Part shown: in pieces, positions 34,572-45,547 of the stretch
Layout: each line of letters begins with the position of its first letter
Numbering within the stretch: the first letter of the stretch is position 1
Assembly (NCBI GenBank): GCA_019915135.1
Contig: JAHLMK010000004.1
Location: 124,001-188,000 of the forward strand
Direction: 5' to 3'
Source: Strobilurus pachycystidiatus
Taxonomy: Eukaryota > Basidiomycota > Agaricomycetes > Agaricales > Physalacriaceae
DNA length: 64,000 nucleotides
Program-made: the position numbers and the translations under genes
Notes under the pieces: generated by a model
What the model saw: the letters and a program-made list of their open reading frames with translations, nothing else
Told to the model about the DNA's origin: nothing
The model's database searches: none

Positions 34572-36868
34572 CTACTCATCCATGGAGCGGTCATCCTCGG
34601 GTCCACCCTGACCCTCTGGTGCACCCTCGCCCTCGTCATCGTCCATATCGTCGTCCGCAATCTCGTCGTCCTCAGCCTCGCGCTCAGCCTCAATCCTGGC
34701 CCCACCCTCGCCCTCGTCATGATCCCTATCCTCGTCCCCATTGTCATCGTCCTCACCTTCGTCGTCATCGCTGTCCTCCTCTTCAGTCTCTGTTTCTCCA
34801 GTCCGGCCGTCCATGTCCTCAGCCATGCGTGCCACGAGCTTTGGCGTGATCTTCAGTTTCGCGTCGCTCTGTCGCACCTTCCCTTTAACTTCCCTGTAGA
34901 TACATCAGCAAGGTCCGCGTGAAATAAGGGATACTCACAAGGCCTGGCGAAACCAGCGCGCCCGAAGGGCTGTTGTAAATTCTCCGTTCTGCCGAATCCA
35001 CGTTTCGACACCCTTCAGATGGCGTTTGTAGGACTCCTCATTGTTATCCTTGTCCAATGCGGTGTCCTTGAAGGTGCCGTCTTCCCATTCCCTCAATAAC
35101 CATTCAGTCTATAAGTGAGTGAGTCAAGGGCTTATATCCGGGAGTCAACCTACCATGAAGCAGATCAAGGCAATGGCCGGTGCTGGGATCACCTCCGGCT
35201 GAGGTGCGGGCATTGCACACTGAAATCCGAGGTCGTCCTTCTTTTTGAACCATGCCTCGCAGATCCCAAGAAAAATGATCTTTGCCTCGAAGCGCATGCG
35301 AAGGTTCTCGGCATCCTAGAAAAGAGTGTATAAGCCTTGGTATAGCTAGGAAAAACATAGCACTACCTTGTGTAAGAAAGCATCGCCTGTAAGAGCCGCA
35401 TTGACAGACGTCTGGTTCCTAGCTTGTACGACCTTCTTGGTGGACTCGACAAGCTTGAAGTGTGACCTGACCAGAGGGCGCAGCCTATCTTTAACATGTC
35501 CTCGCTGGCGAGTTGCCCGTTTTCTGATCTAAATGCCGTCAGCGTTGATTTCAAGATCAGCGAAAAGCATACCATTCGACCCATCTCAATGGTATATAGA
35601 TAGCGGTCATCCAGATCAGCGTCGAATGCGGCTCCCAGAAAGGCTTCAAGGGACTCTTGTTCAGCGGTCATTCGATCGGGATACGCCTTCCGGTAAACAA
35701 TGTAAGCCTCATATATGTGACATGCACGAAGTAAGAGAGCACCGCAGCGTCCCTCATAATGAGATATGTTGAGGCCCGTGGTACCGCTCTTCAGAGGCGC
35801 CGGCTGGCCAAGCGGCTCTGGATCTGTGGAATCAAATGAGCTGACACTCTCCGGCTTGGATCGCTTGGAATTTGAGGGTTGGACAACAGCAGAGAAACTG
35901 CGTGGCCGCTTGTTGGCACTAGGAGCTTCCACTATGTCGTCGATAGGCGGAAGGGGTTCGCAGTCACGGACGGATGCTGGAGACAATGGACGGCGGGTAC
36001 GGACGCTGGGAACAGTATCTGGTACAATGGTATCGGGCTCGGGAGATGACGAGAGGATGCGCGTGGGACGAGGACGCTGGCTGATAGTTGCGGTGCGGTC
36101 ATCCTGCGGTGTGGCCAAATCTCGACGAGCGCGGCCTGGAGGGCGGCTGTGATGCTCCTCCTCGGCTCTATCTGGTTGAAAGGATGTCCGGCGGGGGCCT
36201 AACTTCTGTTGTGGAAGAGTTGGCGTACCTGCCTGAGGATAACGGCCTGAGGGAGGTTGACGAGGTGTACTAGTACGGCTGTGGGAGTCATTCTCTGTCG
36301 AATGGGGTAAGACTGTCGTAAGACGGCGAAGGGCAGGCTCTTTTCGCAGGTGAGGTGGCGCACCACTCCCCACAACACCACGGGACTTGATCTGGGATAT
36401 AGGGCAGACTCAGGGAGGGTTCTACTGTAATCAGCAAGGGGAGCTTACCGCAGAGGTGAAGGTCGTGGCTGGCTCGTCCACCTCGTCATCTTCATCCTCG
36501 CTTTCAATATAAGGGCGTTCCTTGCCACGGCGAGCCAGGTAATCGGTGTCGGCTTTGTCAACAAGTCGTTCGTAGTCGCCTGAAGAGAGATAAGGCTTAA
36601 TTTACCGACAAAAAAAAAGGAGCAAACGGTTGGTTTTGTCTGCAAGAGCTTCCTGTGCCTGCAGCTTTTTTTCCATCTGTCGCAGCTTACGTTGACTGGC
36701 CTCGAGCTCCTTTTTCTGGCGGTCATGTTCTGCCAAAGGATCCAATGAGAGAGGCCACAGGAAGAAAATCATGAACTCACCTGCTTCTAGAGCTGTACGC
36801 TGGCTTGCGACGCGTGGAAGTCGGCCTGAGGCCGGTTTTGGGGTCTTTTCAGTGACGGCCTTGGGCAT
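34572..36868 (-). CDS. Transposon companion protein, DUF6532-like
   Basis: The second gene of the Plavaka element, divergent from the transposase. Exons begin at the ATG at 36868 (36781-36868, 36628-36729, 36449-36579, then from 36391 leftwards) and continue through at least four more exons to the stop at 34572. The N-terminal third is basic with a short coiled coil (QKKELEASQRKLRQMEKKLQ), followed by a disordered Pro/Arg/Ser linker. The folded part (RCGALLLRACHIYEAYI, RQRGHVKDRLRPLV, FLGICEAWFKKKDDLGF, PAPAIALICFM) resembles the DUF6532 domain common in Agaricomycetes; the family name is from memory of its pattern. The C-terminus is a long Asp/Glu run. The role is unknown; it may be a DNA-binding or accessory factor for transposition. 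Confidence 0.65.
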
Positions 36869-37012
36869 GGTCGTGGCGAAAAAGAGAGACGACTGTGCCA
36901 AACAACTGCGAAAACAAACAAGTCATCCGTCAACGTGATCGTTTCAGCCGAAATCGAAAACTTACCAAGACTTAGACTGTCGACGACTCCGCTTACGATC
37001 TTCTCTTATATT

Positions 37013-40000
37013 ATGTCTGGGAAAATCAGTCGGTGCCACTTCTGCAAATTCGAGACCCGGAGCAGTCGTGGTCTCAATAACCATTACTCTCAATCAACCC
37101 TCGACTGTGGCCAGAGACTCAGAGACCGTCTTCCCAAACATTTCGGGCAACGACAAAGGCGCGCTGAAACTCCACCTCTATCCAACGACCTACCATCCGA
37201 TACGGAACCAGAGCCTATCTTCGATGACCCCTCCTTTCTCGATAGCGACCCGCCATCGAAGCGAACTCGTCTCGAGGAGGTAGAGGACACGGGAGATCCA
37301 CCACCCGAAAAGGAGAGATGGTTCGAAGATTTTCCGGCAAAGCATCGAGCAGGCGCACCAGTGGACGATACCGGGAAAGAGGTTGAGACAGACTTTGAGA
37401 GGATGCGCCGGGAGAAAGAGGGCAAGGGCGAGGAACCATGGCACCCCTTTGCCGATCGGGATGAGTGGGAGCTGGTACGGTGGATGATGAGAGCAGGAAT
37501 TAGCCAGAAGGAAATCGACAATTTCCTCAGATTGAACAAGGTACGCGCGGTCAAGATCATGTTCGAAACCTTTGCTGATGCTCCGCAGGTCAAAGACGGT
37601 GTAAATCCCTCGTTCGAGACAAAGCGTAAGCTGTTTCAAGCTATTGACAAGCTTCCGCGCGGACCGGAATGGGACTGCGAGCTCTTTGATATCGAGGGCA
37701 CAGAGCTCGACGAGGACGGGAAGCCGAAGGTAGAGACGGTCGAGTTGTGGAAGCGGGATCCCATCAGTTGCATTCGCCAACTCTTCGGTGATATACGCTT
37801 CAGGGACCGGATGCGTTATGCCCCAGAACGAGTCTATTGTGATGCCGAAGGAAAGACGCGAGTGTATGATGAGATGGCAACGGGGGATTGGTGGTGGGCT
37901 ACGCAGGTGAGTGTTCTAATTCGACGTGTTCTTAGCATCAAGTTAACATATGGCCAGTCACTCTTACCTGATGGTACTACAATCGCTGCTGTAATAGTCT
38001 CGACAGACAAGACTCAGCTGTCTCGCTTCAGCGGGGATAAATCTGCATGGCCAGTATACCTTTCCATCGGAAACATCGACAAGGACGTGCGACGAAAGCC
38101 ATCTGAACATGCGATGGTCCTGGTCGGATATCTCCCTATATCCAAACTCGAGTCTGTCGAAAAAAAAGAGCGGGCGGCGCGTTCTTACCAGTTATTTCAC
38201 ACCTGCATGCGGTCCATCATGGAGCCGCTCATCGAGGCTGGCAAGAACGGCGTCGACATGCTCTGCCCTGATGGAAAGATTCGACGTATCCATCCCATTC
38301 TTGCCGCCTACATCGCCGACTACCCTGAGCAGTGCTTGATTGGGTGCTGCAAGGAGAGTCGGTGTCCCAAATGCACTGTAGCGTTCCACGGACTCGGAGA
38401 AACCACACCGGCGGCCGTCCGCGACCCAGACACTGTTATCCGGATCTTGAAGCGAGTATCAAAGACTGGCAAGCACACGAAGGACTTTACGGACCTTGGC
38501 CTTCGTCCTGTGGATCCTTTCTGGAAAGACCTCCCCCATTGCAACATCTTTCACTCCTTCACTCCCGATATCCTCCACCAATTACACAAGGGAGTGTTCA
38601 AAGACCACCTTGTCTCGTGGGCTACAGCGGCGGGGCATCCTGAGTCCGACGCAGAGAAAGGTGCCGAAGTCGACCGGCGGTTCAAGGCATTACCGCGACA
38701 TCCTAGTTTGCGACATTTCACGAAGGGCATCACGTTGATCTCGCAGTGGACAGGGAACGAGTACAAAAACATGGAGAAGGTGTTTTTGGGTGTCGTGAAT
38801 GGCTCCGCGGCGGACGATGTCACCAAGTGTGTCGCAGCCGTCATCGACTTCATCTACTACGCCCACTTCGAAGAGCACACTGATCAATCACTGGCCAAAC
38901 TTGACGAAGCATGGCGTACCTTTCACGAGACAAAGCACATCTTCATCGACCAGGGCATTCGTGAACACTTCAACATCCCCAAAATCCACTCAATGACCCA
39001 TTACTCTGACATGATCCGCACCCACGGCACCTGCGACGGTTACAACACGGAGGCGTCCGAGCGTTTGCACATCGACTTTGCGAAGGTTGCGTACAATGCG
39101 TCCAACAAGAAGGACTACATCAAGCAGATGACAGTGTGGTTGGCGAGGCGAGAGGCGATCGAGAGATTTCAGAAGTTCCTAGAATGGTGGATGGCGGATT
39201 ATGAGGACGAGGGGACGGACGAGGACGAGGACGATGAAGAAGACGAGGAGGGTGGAAGCAACAAACAGACTTCCAAATCCGGCGCGTCTGCTTCTTGCGC
39301 TTCCACCATCAACAACGAGGCCGAGGACGATGACGAGCTCACAGACATTCTCAGGCTCAGCAACCCTGCCAGCTCTCGACACGGCGAGTCGGAATACGCA
39401 ATCCCGAATGAGCCGTCCTTCAAGTCTGTGAGTTTGGAGACGCTGGAGAAGGACTATGGCTGTGATCGCATTGTGTATGCGTTCGAGTCCTTTCTCCGGG
39501 CCAACAATCGCTTTCCCAGCAATTACTGGGATCTAGCACCTGCGACATTCGACGTTTACAAGCGATTCAGGACCTTCATTCCGTCAACGCCAGAGGTTTC
39601 CAAGCATGTCACCATTGACGCCATCCGAGCCGGTCCTGCCCAAGCTGCCCGTGGCCGCAAGAAGCGTGTTCCAGCACAGTTCGATACAGTGCTTGCAAGG
39701 AAGAGCCTTCCAGAGGAGGGAACCGATCTCGATTTGCTGGGAGATAAAGGTGTGTTGTTGTTCTCAGACGATAACATTGCGACATAACACAGCCTACAGG
39801 ACTCAATGTTGCCCGAGTTCGTGCAGTCTTCAATCTACCAGCACAGTTTGGCACATTTCCTCACCCGCTTGCCTACGTCGAATGGTTTACCCCGCTTAAG
39901 AAGCTCGATGCCAGAACTGGCATGTTCAGAATCTCGCTATCGCGCCGCAACAACACCGCGAACTCGTCGATCGTTCCCCTCACACATATATCCCGGAGCT

Positions 40001-40146
40001 GCCATCTTCTTCCCCACTTTGGCCGTTGCATGCCCTTGCATTGGACCAGCGAGAACGTCCTTGATATGGCCGACTCGTTCTACCTTAGTCCTTACCTTAG
40101 ACACATCGATTTCGTCTTACTCAAGCACAGATGTAAACTCAAGTAA
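37013..40146 (+). CDS. Plavaka transposase
   Basis: Three exons (37013-37906, 37958-39749, 39800-40146) give 1,010 aa. The first intron is 51 nt, in frame and stop-free, so the unspliced message also reads through; homologues join WWWATQ directly to a LPDGTTI segment, which argues for splicing. The N-terminus has a C-x2-C...H zinc-finger-like motif (CHFCKFETRSSRGLNNH). The core shows the Plavaka/KDZ-type pattern: STDKTQLSRFSGDKSAWPVY, IGNIDKDVRRKPSEHA, CPKC, PDILHQLHKGVFKDHLVSW, and an acidic stretch. The last exon ends with AYVEWFTPLKK and a SIVPL...HLLPHFG segment typical of these proteins. It would catalyse excision and insertion of the element. No stop or shift interrupts it. Confidence 0.87.
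37907..37957 (+). other. In-frame, stop-free 51-nt intron
   Basis: GTGAGT donor, GGCCAG acceptor, TTAAC-like branch region. The length is a multiple of three and contains no stop, so a plain frame search merges it into the coding sequence. Retention would add 17 residues in the catalytic region. Confidence 0.65.
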
Positions 40147-40214
40147 CAATCATATCATTTCTGCTGCCCTTCCTTGCCCTCGTACCTGCTGTCGTCAATA
40201 CCAAACTTCACACT

Positions 40215-40320
40215 AGCAATACAGTAGCACACGAGCAGTACAGATTTGTGGCTGAAAGGTACATGTGGTACTGGCTGGTACGGACTTACGGCTGACAGCT
40301 ACAGGCGGTACTGGCGGCTA
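40215..40320. repeat. Right subterminal GTAC motif array
   Basis: At least five GTAC-centred motifs (AGTACAG, GGTACATG, GGTACTGG twice, GGTACGG) in about 105 bases, in the orientation complementary to the left array. Confidence 0.6.
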
Positions 40321-40362
40321 CCAACACTACCATACTCATGGCTCAGGATACGGACCGAAATG

Positions 40363-40375
40363 TTTTTTCCTGATG
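40363..40375 (-). repeat. Right terminal inverted repeat of Plavaka element
   Basis: Complement of the left repeat. It is followed directly by CC, the same two bases that precede the left end. Confidence 0.75.
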
Positions 40376-40377
40376 CC

Positions 40378-41543
40378 GAGCACGCATCGCACTCGCGCAA
40401 GCACTTCCGCTCACTCTGTTTTTCGACGACTTTGACTTCGTACAATTCAAGAGGGAACACCTGGACATGATGCACCTGTTCCTACATCTTTTCGTACGCT
40501 CCCACACCATCCATTTCTATCTACATGCCGACTTTGGCATGCATTCTCCTTGGAGCCATTCCCGCCACATGCAAGCCTCGCCTACCCTACGAGACATCCA
40601 TGTTACTCTATTTCCACACTATCTGACCGCACGGCATCCCTTCGATGTCGGCCCACGGTGGCTGAATAGGGTCCTGGGCTTCGCGCCTAATCTGCATGGC
40701 CTGACATTCGAGAACTTCCACCCAACGGGGATATGGGTGGGAGTGACGAAAACCTCCTTTCCTGAAAGACTCGTCAACCTTCGTGCTAGGCAGACGGTGT
40801 TCCGCTTTGAGGGGTTCCGTCAATTCCTCGAGCAGCATCCTCTACTTGAGACGATAGATTTCTGTGCCATGGAGGTGAACGGAGATGTCCAGGCCAAGAG
40901 GGATCCAGTCGTTCATCTGAACCTTGTAACACTCATTATTCGATCTGTTCGGCCTGCCGAGCTCAAGGCGCTCCTGGCCTGCATGACGTTACCAGCTTTG
41001 TCCTGTTTTCATACAGCACATCCTATCTCCGTACCAGATTTCACCTTCTGGCCGACGAAAGACGTGCTCCAGTTTCTACATCGTTCACGATGTCAATTGA
41101 AGGAGTTGTCCCTGATCAACTTTCCTGGCAACGACGACATCGTACAGGTCTTAAAGTTCCAGCCCTCCCTGTCGAAGTTGAACTTGATCTTCATGCTGAA
41201 AGTCGAGGAGCACGGGCGAAAGCGGACGTCTTTTGGGATTCCTAGCGTCACGAAGGGAGCGCTGGGAGCAATCTTTGACCTGGATGGAGATGTCTGTGCC
41301 AATTTGAAGGACATCTCCTTATCAATTGTGCCCTCGCAGGTCGATAGTATTACTCATCTTCTCAAGCTGCGTTCTCAGTATCCCGTGCCTGCGCTTCCTC
41401 GTTTGAGGCGATGTACGATATCTGTCCAAGTAACAAAGCTCAATACCCGCGATTCTGATTGGACGGATTGTACTCGACGTCTTGAGGACTTCACGAAGGG
41501 CATACAAGACATTCGATTTCGTTACGAATATAACAGTCTGTAG
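40378..41543 (+). pseudogene. F-box gene, 3' part, beyond the transposon
   Basis: Directly after the CC the frame is open for 388 codons (ARIALAQALPLTLFFDDFDF onwards), although the first ATG in it is only at 40467. The content is the LRR-like C-terminal half of a mushroom F-box protein: the ALPLTLFF strand after the F-box, PTLRDIHVTLF, APNLHGLTFENF, QHPLLETIDFCAM, CQLKELSLINF and LPRLRRCTISV. It is the missing second half of 33688-34231. On its own it would not be translated in this frame from a normal start unless transcription begins inside the element. Confidence 0.8.
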
Positions 41544-42016
41544 TTCTTGTCTGGTTCTACCGTCTCGATACAGATACACACCATTTTGGACCCCAATTCA
41601 AGCACTGGCGAATGCTTGAATCGGCATAGGCTGCGATGCTAGCTGGGTATCGCTTCTATTTATCGGACAAGGTGCTCTTTGAAGCGGAAATCACTTTGGG
41701 ACAATAGATATTCGATAATGTTGCCCCACGGAGTTGGCCGCGGCTGGACTATGTTAGAGAATGTTAACTACCAGCGGACGAAGTGAAACCTTACTTCTCA
41801 AGCAAGTGCGATTTGCAGAATCACATCGCAGTGAAATAGAGATCGGAATTGCGTCTTCAAGGCGCCCGTATCATACAGGGTAGAATTATCTACAAGGTTA
41901 TCCATGAACGGGTGACTGTCCAGTGCAGATACAGAAGAAAAGTACACGGATACTATGAGGGCGAAGGAGTCCAAAGTCCACTGCTCTAACAGGCGTGAGT
42001 ACTTCCTTGGACACAA
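41544..42016. other. Convergent intergenic region
   Basis: Between the disrupted F-box gene and the BTB gene on the other strand. No feature seen. Confidence 0.5.
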
Positions 42017-43485
42017 TCAACAAAAAAGATCACCAAGCGAGTTTATTGTGTCGTCACGAATAACGTCAATAGTCGCCAGACCCGCCAAGGAACACTCAGC
42101 ACATATACTATGCCGCGACGCTTCAATCGACCGCGTCAAGGAGATCATCGTCAATTTAAGCAATGCCAACACGTCCGCCGTATGTCTTCGATGTCCACGT
42201 CGACAGCGAGACGTACCCGTACAGTCACAAGGAGCGAATTCGACACTCTTCGCAGACGACGACCACAGCTTGTTCCAGCTCGACTGACAGCCTCTGTGCT
42301 CCTCGCTTCCGGAAAAGCACACCTCCGGGGGCGCATGCCTCAGATCATCCCACAGCTCTGTAAGGCTCTGATGTGCGGAGAGAAAGCGCATGCGACGTTC
42401 AACGTCCAAGTCATGAGGAAAGATCACGACCTGCGACTTGTCTGGCGCGAGGGTGAACTGCATGTCAACCAGCATGCGATAGTAGACGACGCCAAGCAAC
42501 TGCTGGACATGGCGCTGATAGCGAGATCGACAACGCCTCAGTGTCTCGATTGTTTCCAGCAGAGCGGCTCCGGGGTAGAAGTCGTGCCATAGCGAATGAA
42601 CTACAAGCTTCTTGATGACGAGGAGGAAAAGGGGAGAGTGTCTGGCTGTGTAGGCCACTTTGAGAAGTCGAGCACAAAGGTCGTCGACGCTCTGGTTCTT
42701 CTCCGGTATGCATTGCGTGAGTGTGATGGAGGACGAAGACTCGGGCGGAGTAGAGAAAGAAAAGGGAAGAGGGCCGTTGGCGCAAATTCGATGCAGCTGC
42801 TCAACAGACCAGGCCTCAAAAGACAAGAAGCGGTACTTGCGAGACAGTTCAGCTATATTTAGAAGACGAGAGATGGAGGGTTCATAGATGAGATTGGATT
42901 CCTTGAGATCGCTACGCGAATGTCAGTGCTATGTATGAGGAAGCAGACGAAGAGTGGCTGACAGTGCATGAAGTGCCCAAAGTAGATCTCGAAAACGGCT
43001 AGCATTCTCGGGTAGATAAATGACGGGCGTGCTCGTGTGCTCCGCCGGACGGGACCCGCCTTGTATGAACTTCAAATCGGAGAAGACGCAATCCCCACGT
43101 ATCAGCACGTTCTTGTGAACCTACGAGAGACCTGAGTTAGATTTTGAAAGAAGCAGGACGTAGATTGGATAATCCATACCTTGAAGAGCGTATGCTCTAT
43201 CCGAAGAATATACCAACTCTCCTCGTCGCCCCGCGTCTCCTCCACACTGGGGTAGTAAGTATCATCACACAGTACATCGTGTCCCGCAAACTTGAGCGAG
43301 TTTTTGGACGACGCGAGGTGAGCAGGAGTGGCCGACACCGCATGGTCAAGCAGTGTATTCGAAGACGAGAGCTTGATCTCCGAGACTCGAGCCTGAGTGT
43401 GACGGCTTGCGTTGGGCCGCCCGAAGATCAGCTGGACGAGCTGCCGGAGTCTGCACGTTGGATCGAGTATGGCGAAGCGGACCAT
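42017..43485 (-). CDS. BTB/POZ domain protein
   Basis: Three exons (43180-43485, 42963-43120, 42017-42911) join in phase to 452 aa. The second exon starts VHKNVLIRGDCVFSDL and contains VIYLPENASRFRDLLWALHAL, the 'F-x-V-H-k-x-x-L ... F ... L' pattern of the BTB fold as found in a very large Agaricomycete family. The third exon has the usual helices after the BTB domain (SRLLNIAELSRKYRFLSFEAW). The C-terminus is helical with a Cys pair (CDCTGTSRCRRGH). BTB proteins form dimers and often act as Cul3 ubiquitin-ligase adaptors. The N-terminal 90 residues before the BTB domain are unlike the usual short leader, so the true start may be further downstream. Confidence 0.7.
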
Positions 43486-44429
43486 GGTCCAACAAAATAG
43501 GATTGCCCTGGGCCCAGCGGAGAGATGTATAGAGAGACGAGGAAGGGGCTATAGCCAACGGCGAGAGCCCATGCGCAGCTTGTGTACTTGTAGGCGCCTG
43601 AACACGCCCCCGACACGTGTTGGGCAGAAATGTGAGAGATCTCGAGGAGTTGGGATCTTCCAGATCACACTCGTGGTCAGCGATAAGTCGATCGTGCAAA
43701 GCTTCGATCCTTCCGGGGATTGGGAGAGTGCCAGTGCACCGTGCGTGACAGTTCGAATGGGGCGAGCAGCGATAAGAGGTCTAAGGAAGTCCGCGGTTCA
43801 GATCTCGAGCAGACAAGGAATGCAGTGCCAATACGAGATTTATGCTTTCCAAGTCTAACGTCAGGACAGGCGGAGGGATGTATCCCTGGAATGATTGAGG
43901 GGATCCCATAGCGGGTTGTCCCTGCCCACTTTGTCTCCGTTCATGTCCACAAGAATGAAGAGCGGTCTAGGAATCGGAACAGGAGTTCGAAGGGCCGTCA
44001 TATATGCGTCAGTAAGTAACTGGTTTTAATCAAGGCTGAGTCAAGGTCAGGTCAAGGTTCGGATGTTGGTGGCAAAAGGCAGGGTCAACTACGCTCGGCG
44101 CTCCGGCACGATCACTTTCATGCGGTATTATTGTTTTCCTCCCAATCCGACCTCGTCTTATTATCATCGTCCCTCCTGCGCTTTGGCCCGTCAGCTTTTG
44201 TGTTGTGCACCGTAACTACGCTAAACCGATGACGACGACCGTCTACAAATGCGTTCCTTTTGTTTTCTCGCGGGCGCGCTTGGAAACGTGGAGAGGTCGA
44301 GGCGTGTTTACCCATTGATCAGGCCTAATCGATGCCACACATACATATCATGGAACTCGGTTTGCTTCTTTTGTATCTTTGTTCTCCAGCCTTTTAACTT
44401 CCCTTCTCCGTCAGTCCCCACCATCATCA
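43486..44429. other. Divergent intergenic region
   Basis: Between two divergent BTB genes. Several short frames overlap but none shows a domain. Probably holds both promoters. Confidence 0.4.
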
Positions 44430-45547
44430 ATGATTGTCCGCCAACCCAGCCTATGGGTTCCCTCGAGTGCCGTAAATTGCAGGGGAGAGAACGCTGACGA
44501 TGACTTCCGCCTCATTCAAGTCGGCGATGCTCTCTTCAGGGTGCGTTATTTGCTCCACTCATTGTGGCGCTATCACTGAACCGACTTTGCAGGTCTACAC
44601 CCCAACCCTCTTCCCTCTATCTCCCTCGCTAGCGAAAGAAATCCGCGCCTCAAAACCTGGCTCAGTTGTGCGCCTGTCCAATCCGCCACCGTCACCCAAA
44701 CATTTCGAAGCATTTCTCCTGGGCGTATACAAGGAGTAAGCGCGTCTCCCCATTCTTCCCCACTCAGTCTCCGACACATTAAAGACGCAACCCCAAAACT
44801 CTCCGCATGATCGACCTCCCCGACATCATACTCGTTGCAGAGATGGCCTTCCATTACGGCAACATCAGCGGCGCCTTCTGGGCCATGGAGGGTGTGCGCT
44901 CTGCCGTGTTCGCTACCGAGAACCGACCCCTCCGCTGGGCCCCTGCAGAAATCTTTGTCCGCCTTCTCAAACTTGCGTTCATCTGTGACGACGATACCCT
45001 TTCACACTCGGTTCAGTCACAGTGGCTCTCGCGTCTTTTCCGGAAAGAACTCTCACCCGTGCCCGCCATCGAAATGGGGTCCAGGGAACCAGGCCCTCTC
45101 CAGCACCTCCTCAGCCACGCATACTACGTCCACATGGTGTCGCTCGAACCGATACTTGCTGCCGCCGGCGGGCGCAGAATAGAGGACTACTCTCCTCTGA
45201 CGCGCGCACAAAACCTCCACGTGCGGTGTGGCTATCTCTCGCTCTCGGTTTACGCGTCGAAAATACGCAGAAGAGCACCGTCATTTCGGAGGGGGAAAGG
45301 ATGCACGTCGCATGAGGATTGTACAAAGGTGTGGAAGGCGAGCTGGATCATCGTCATGAACCGATCGTCGAAGTCTGTTCCGGACGTCGATGTTCTGCAA
45401 CGGATGAAGGACGCGGCGAATGAATTGAGCAAGGACCCGCTTATTGGCCTTGCCATGTTCGAGGACTGTCGGACTAATGCCCTTCGTAGTATAGCTCGTG
45501 GACGCGATATGATTTCCAAGCACCTAAATCACCATTTCGATTTGTAG
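44430..45547 (+). CDS. BTB/POZ-like protein
   Basis: Three exons (44430-44540, 44593-44735, 44785-45547) give 338 aa. DDFRLIQVGDALFR joined to VYTPTLFPLSPSLAKEI, then VVRLSNPPPSPKHFEAFLLG and the helix LPDIILVAEMAFHYG, is the BTB pattern of the mushroom family. The rest is helical, ending in CTKVWKASWIIVMNR and LIGLAMFEDCR, segments seen in the C-terminal halves of relatives of the neighbouring BTB gene. It is therefore probably a divergent paralogue of 42017-43485, in opposite orientation. Likely an adaptor or scaffold; no partner can be named. The start is the first ATG in the exon; an upstream exon is possible. Confidence 0.68.

Larger units (their letters stand above)
34232..40375. mobile_element. 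Plavaka-type (CACTA-like) DNA transposon, 6,144 bp
   Basis: The element is bounded by a 13-bp inverted repeat (CATCAGGAAAAAA at 34232-34244 and its complement at 40363-40375) and flanked by a CC duplication (34230-34231, 40376-40377). Inside are a full-length Plavaka transposase (+), a divergent second gene (-) and GTAC-rich subterminal arrays at both ends. It lies within an F-box gene whose reading frame is restored by removing it. All this fits a recent, possibly still mobile copy. A 2-bp duplication is shorter than the 3 bp common for CACTA relatives, so the exact end could be off by a base. Confidence 0.85.

Noticed and set aside
39199..39423. Poly-Ser minus-strand frame
   Set aside because: Antisense of the Asp/Glu run in the Plavaka transposase.
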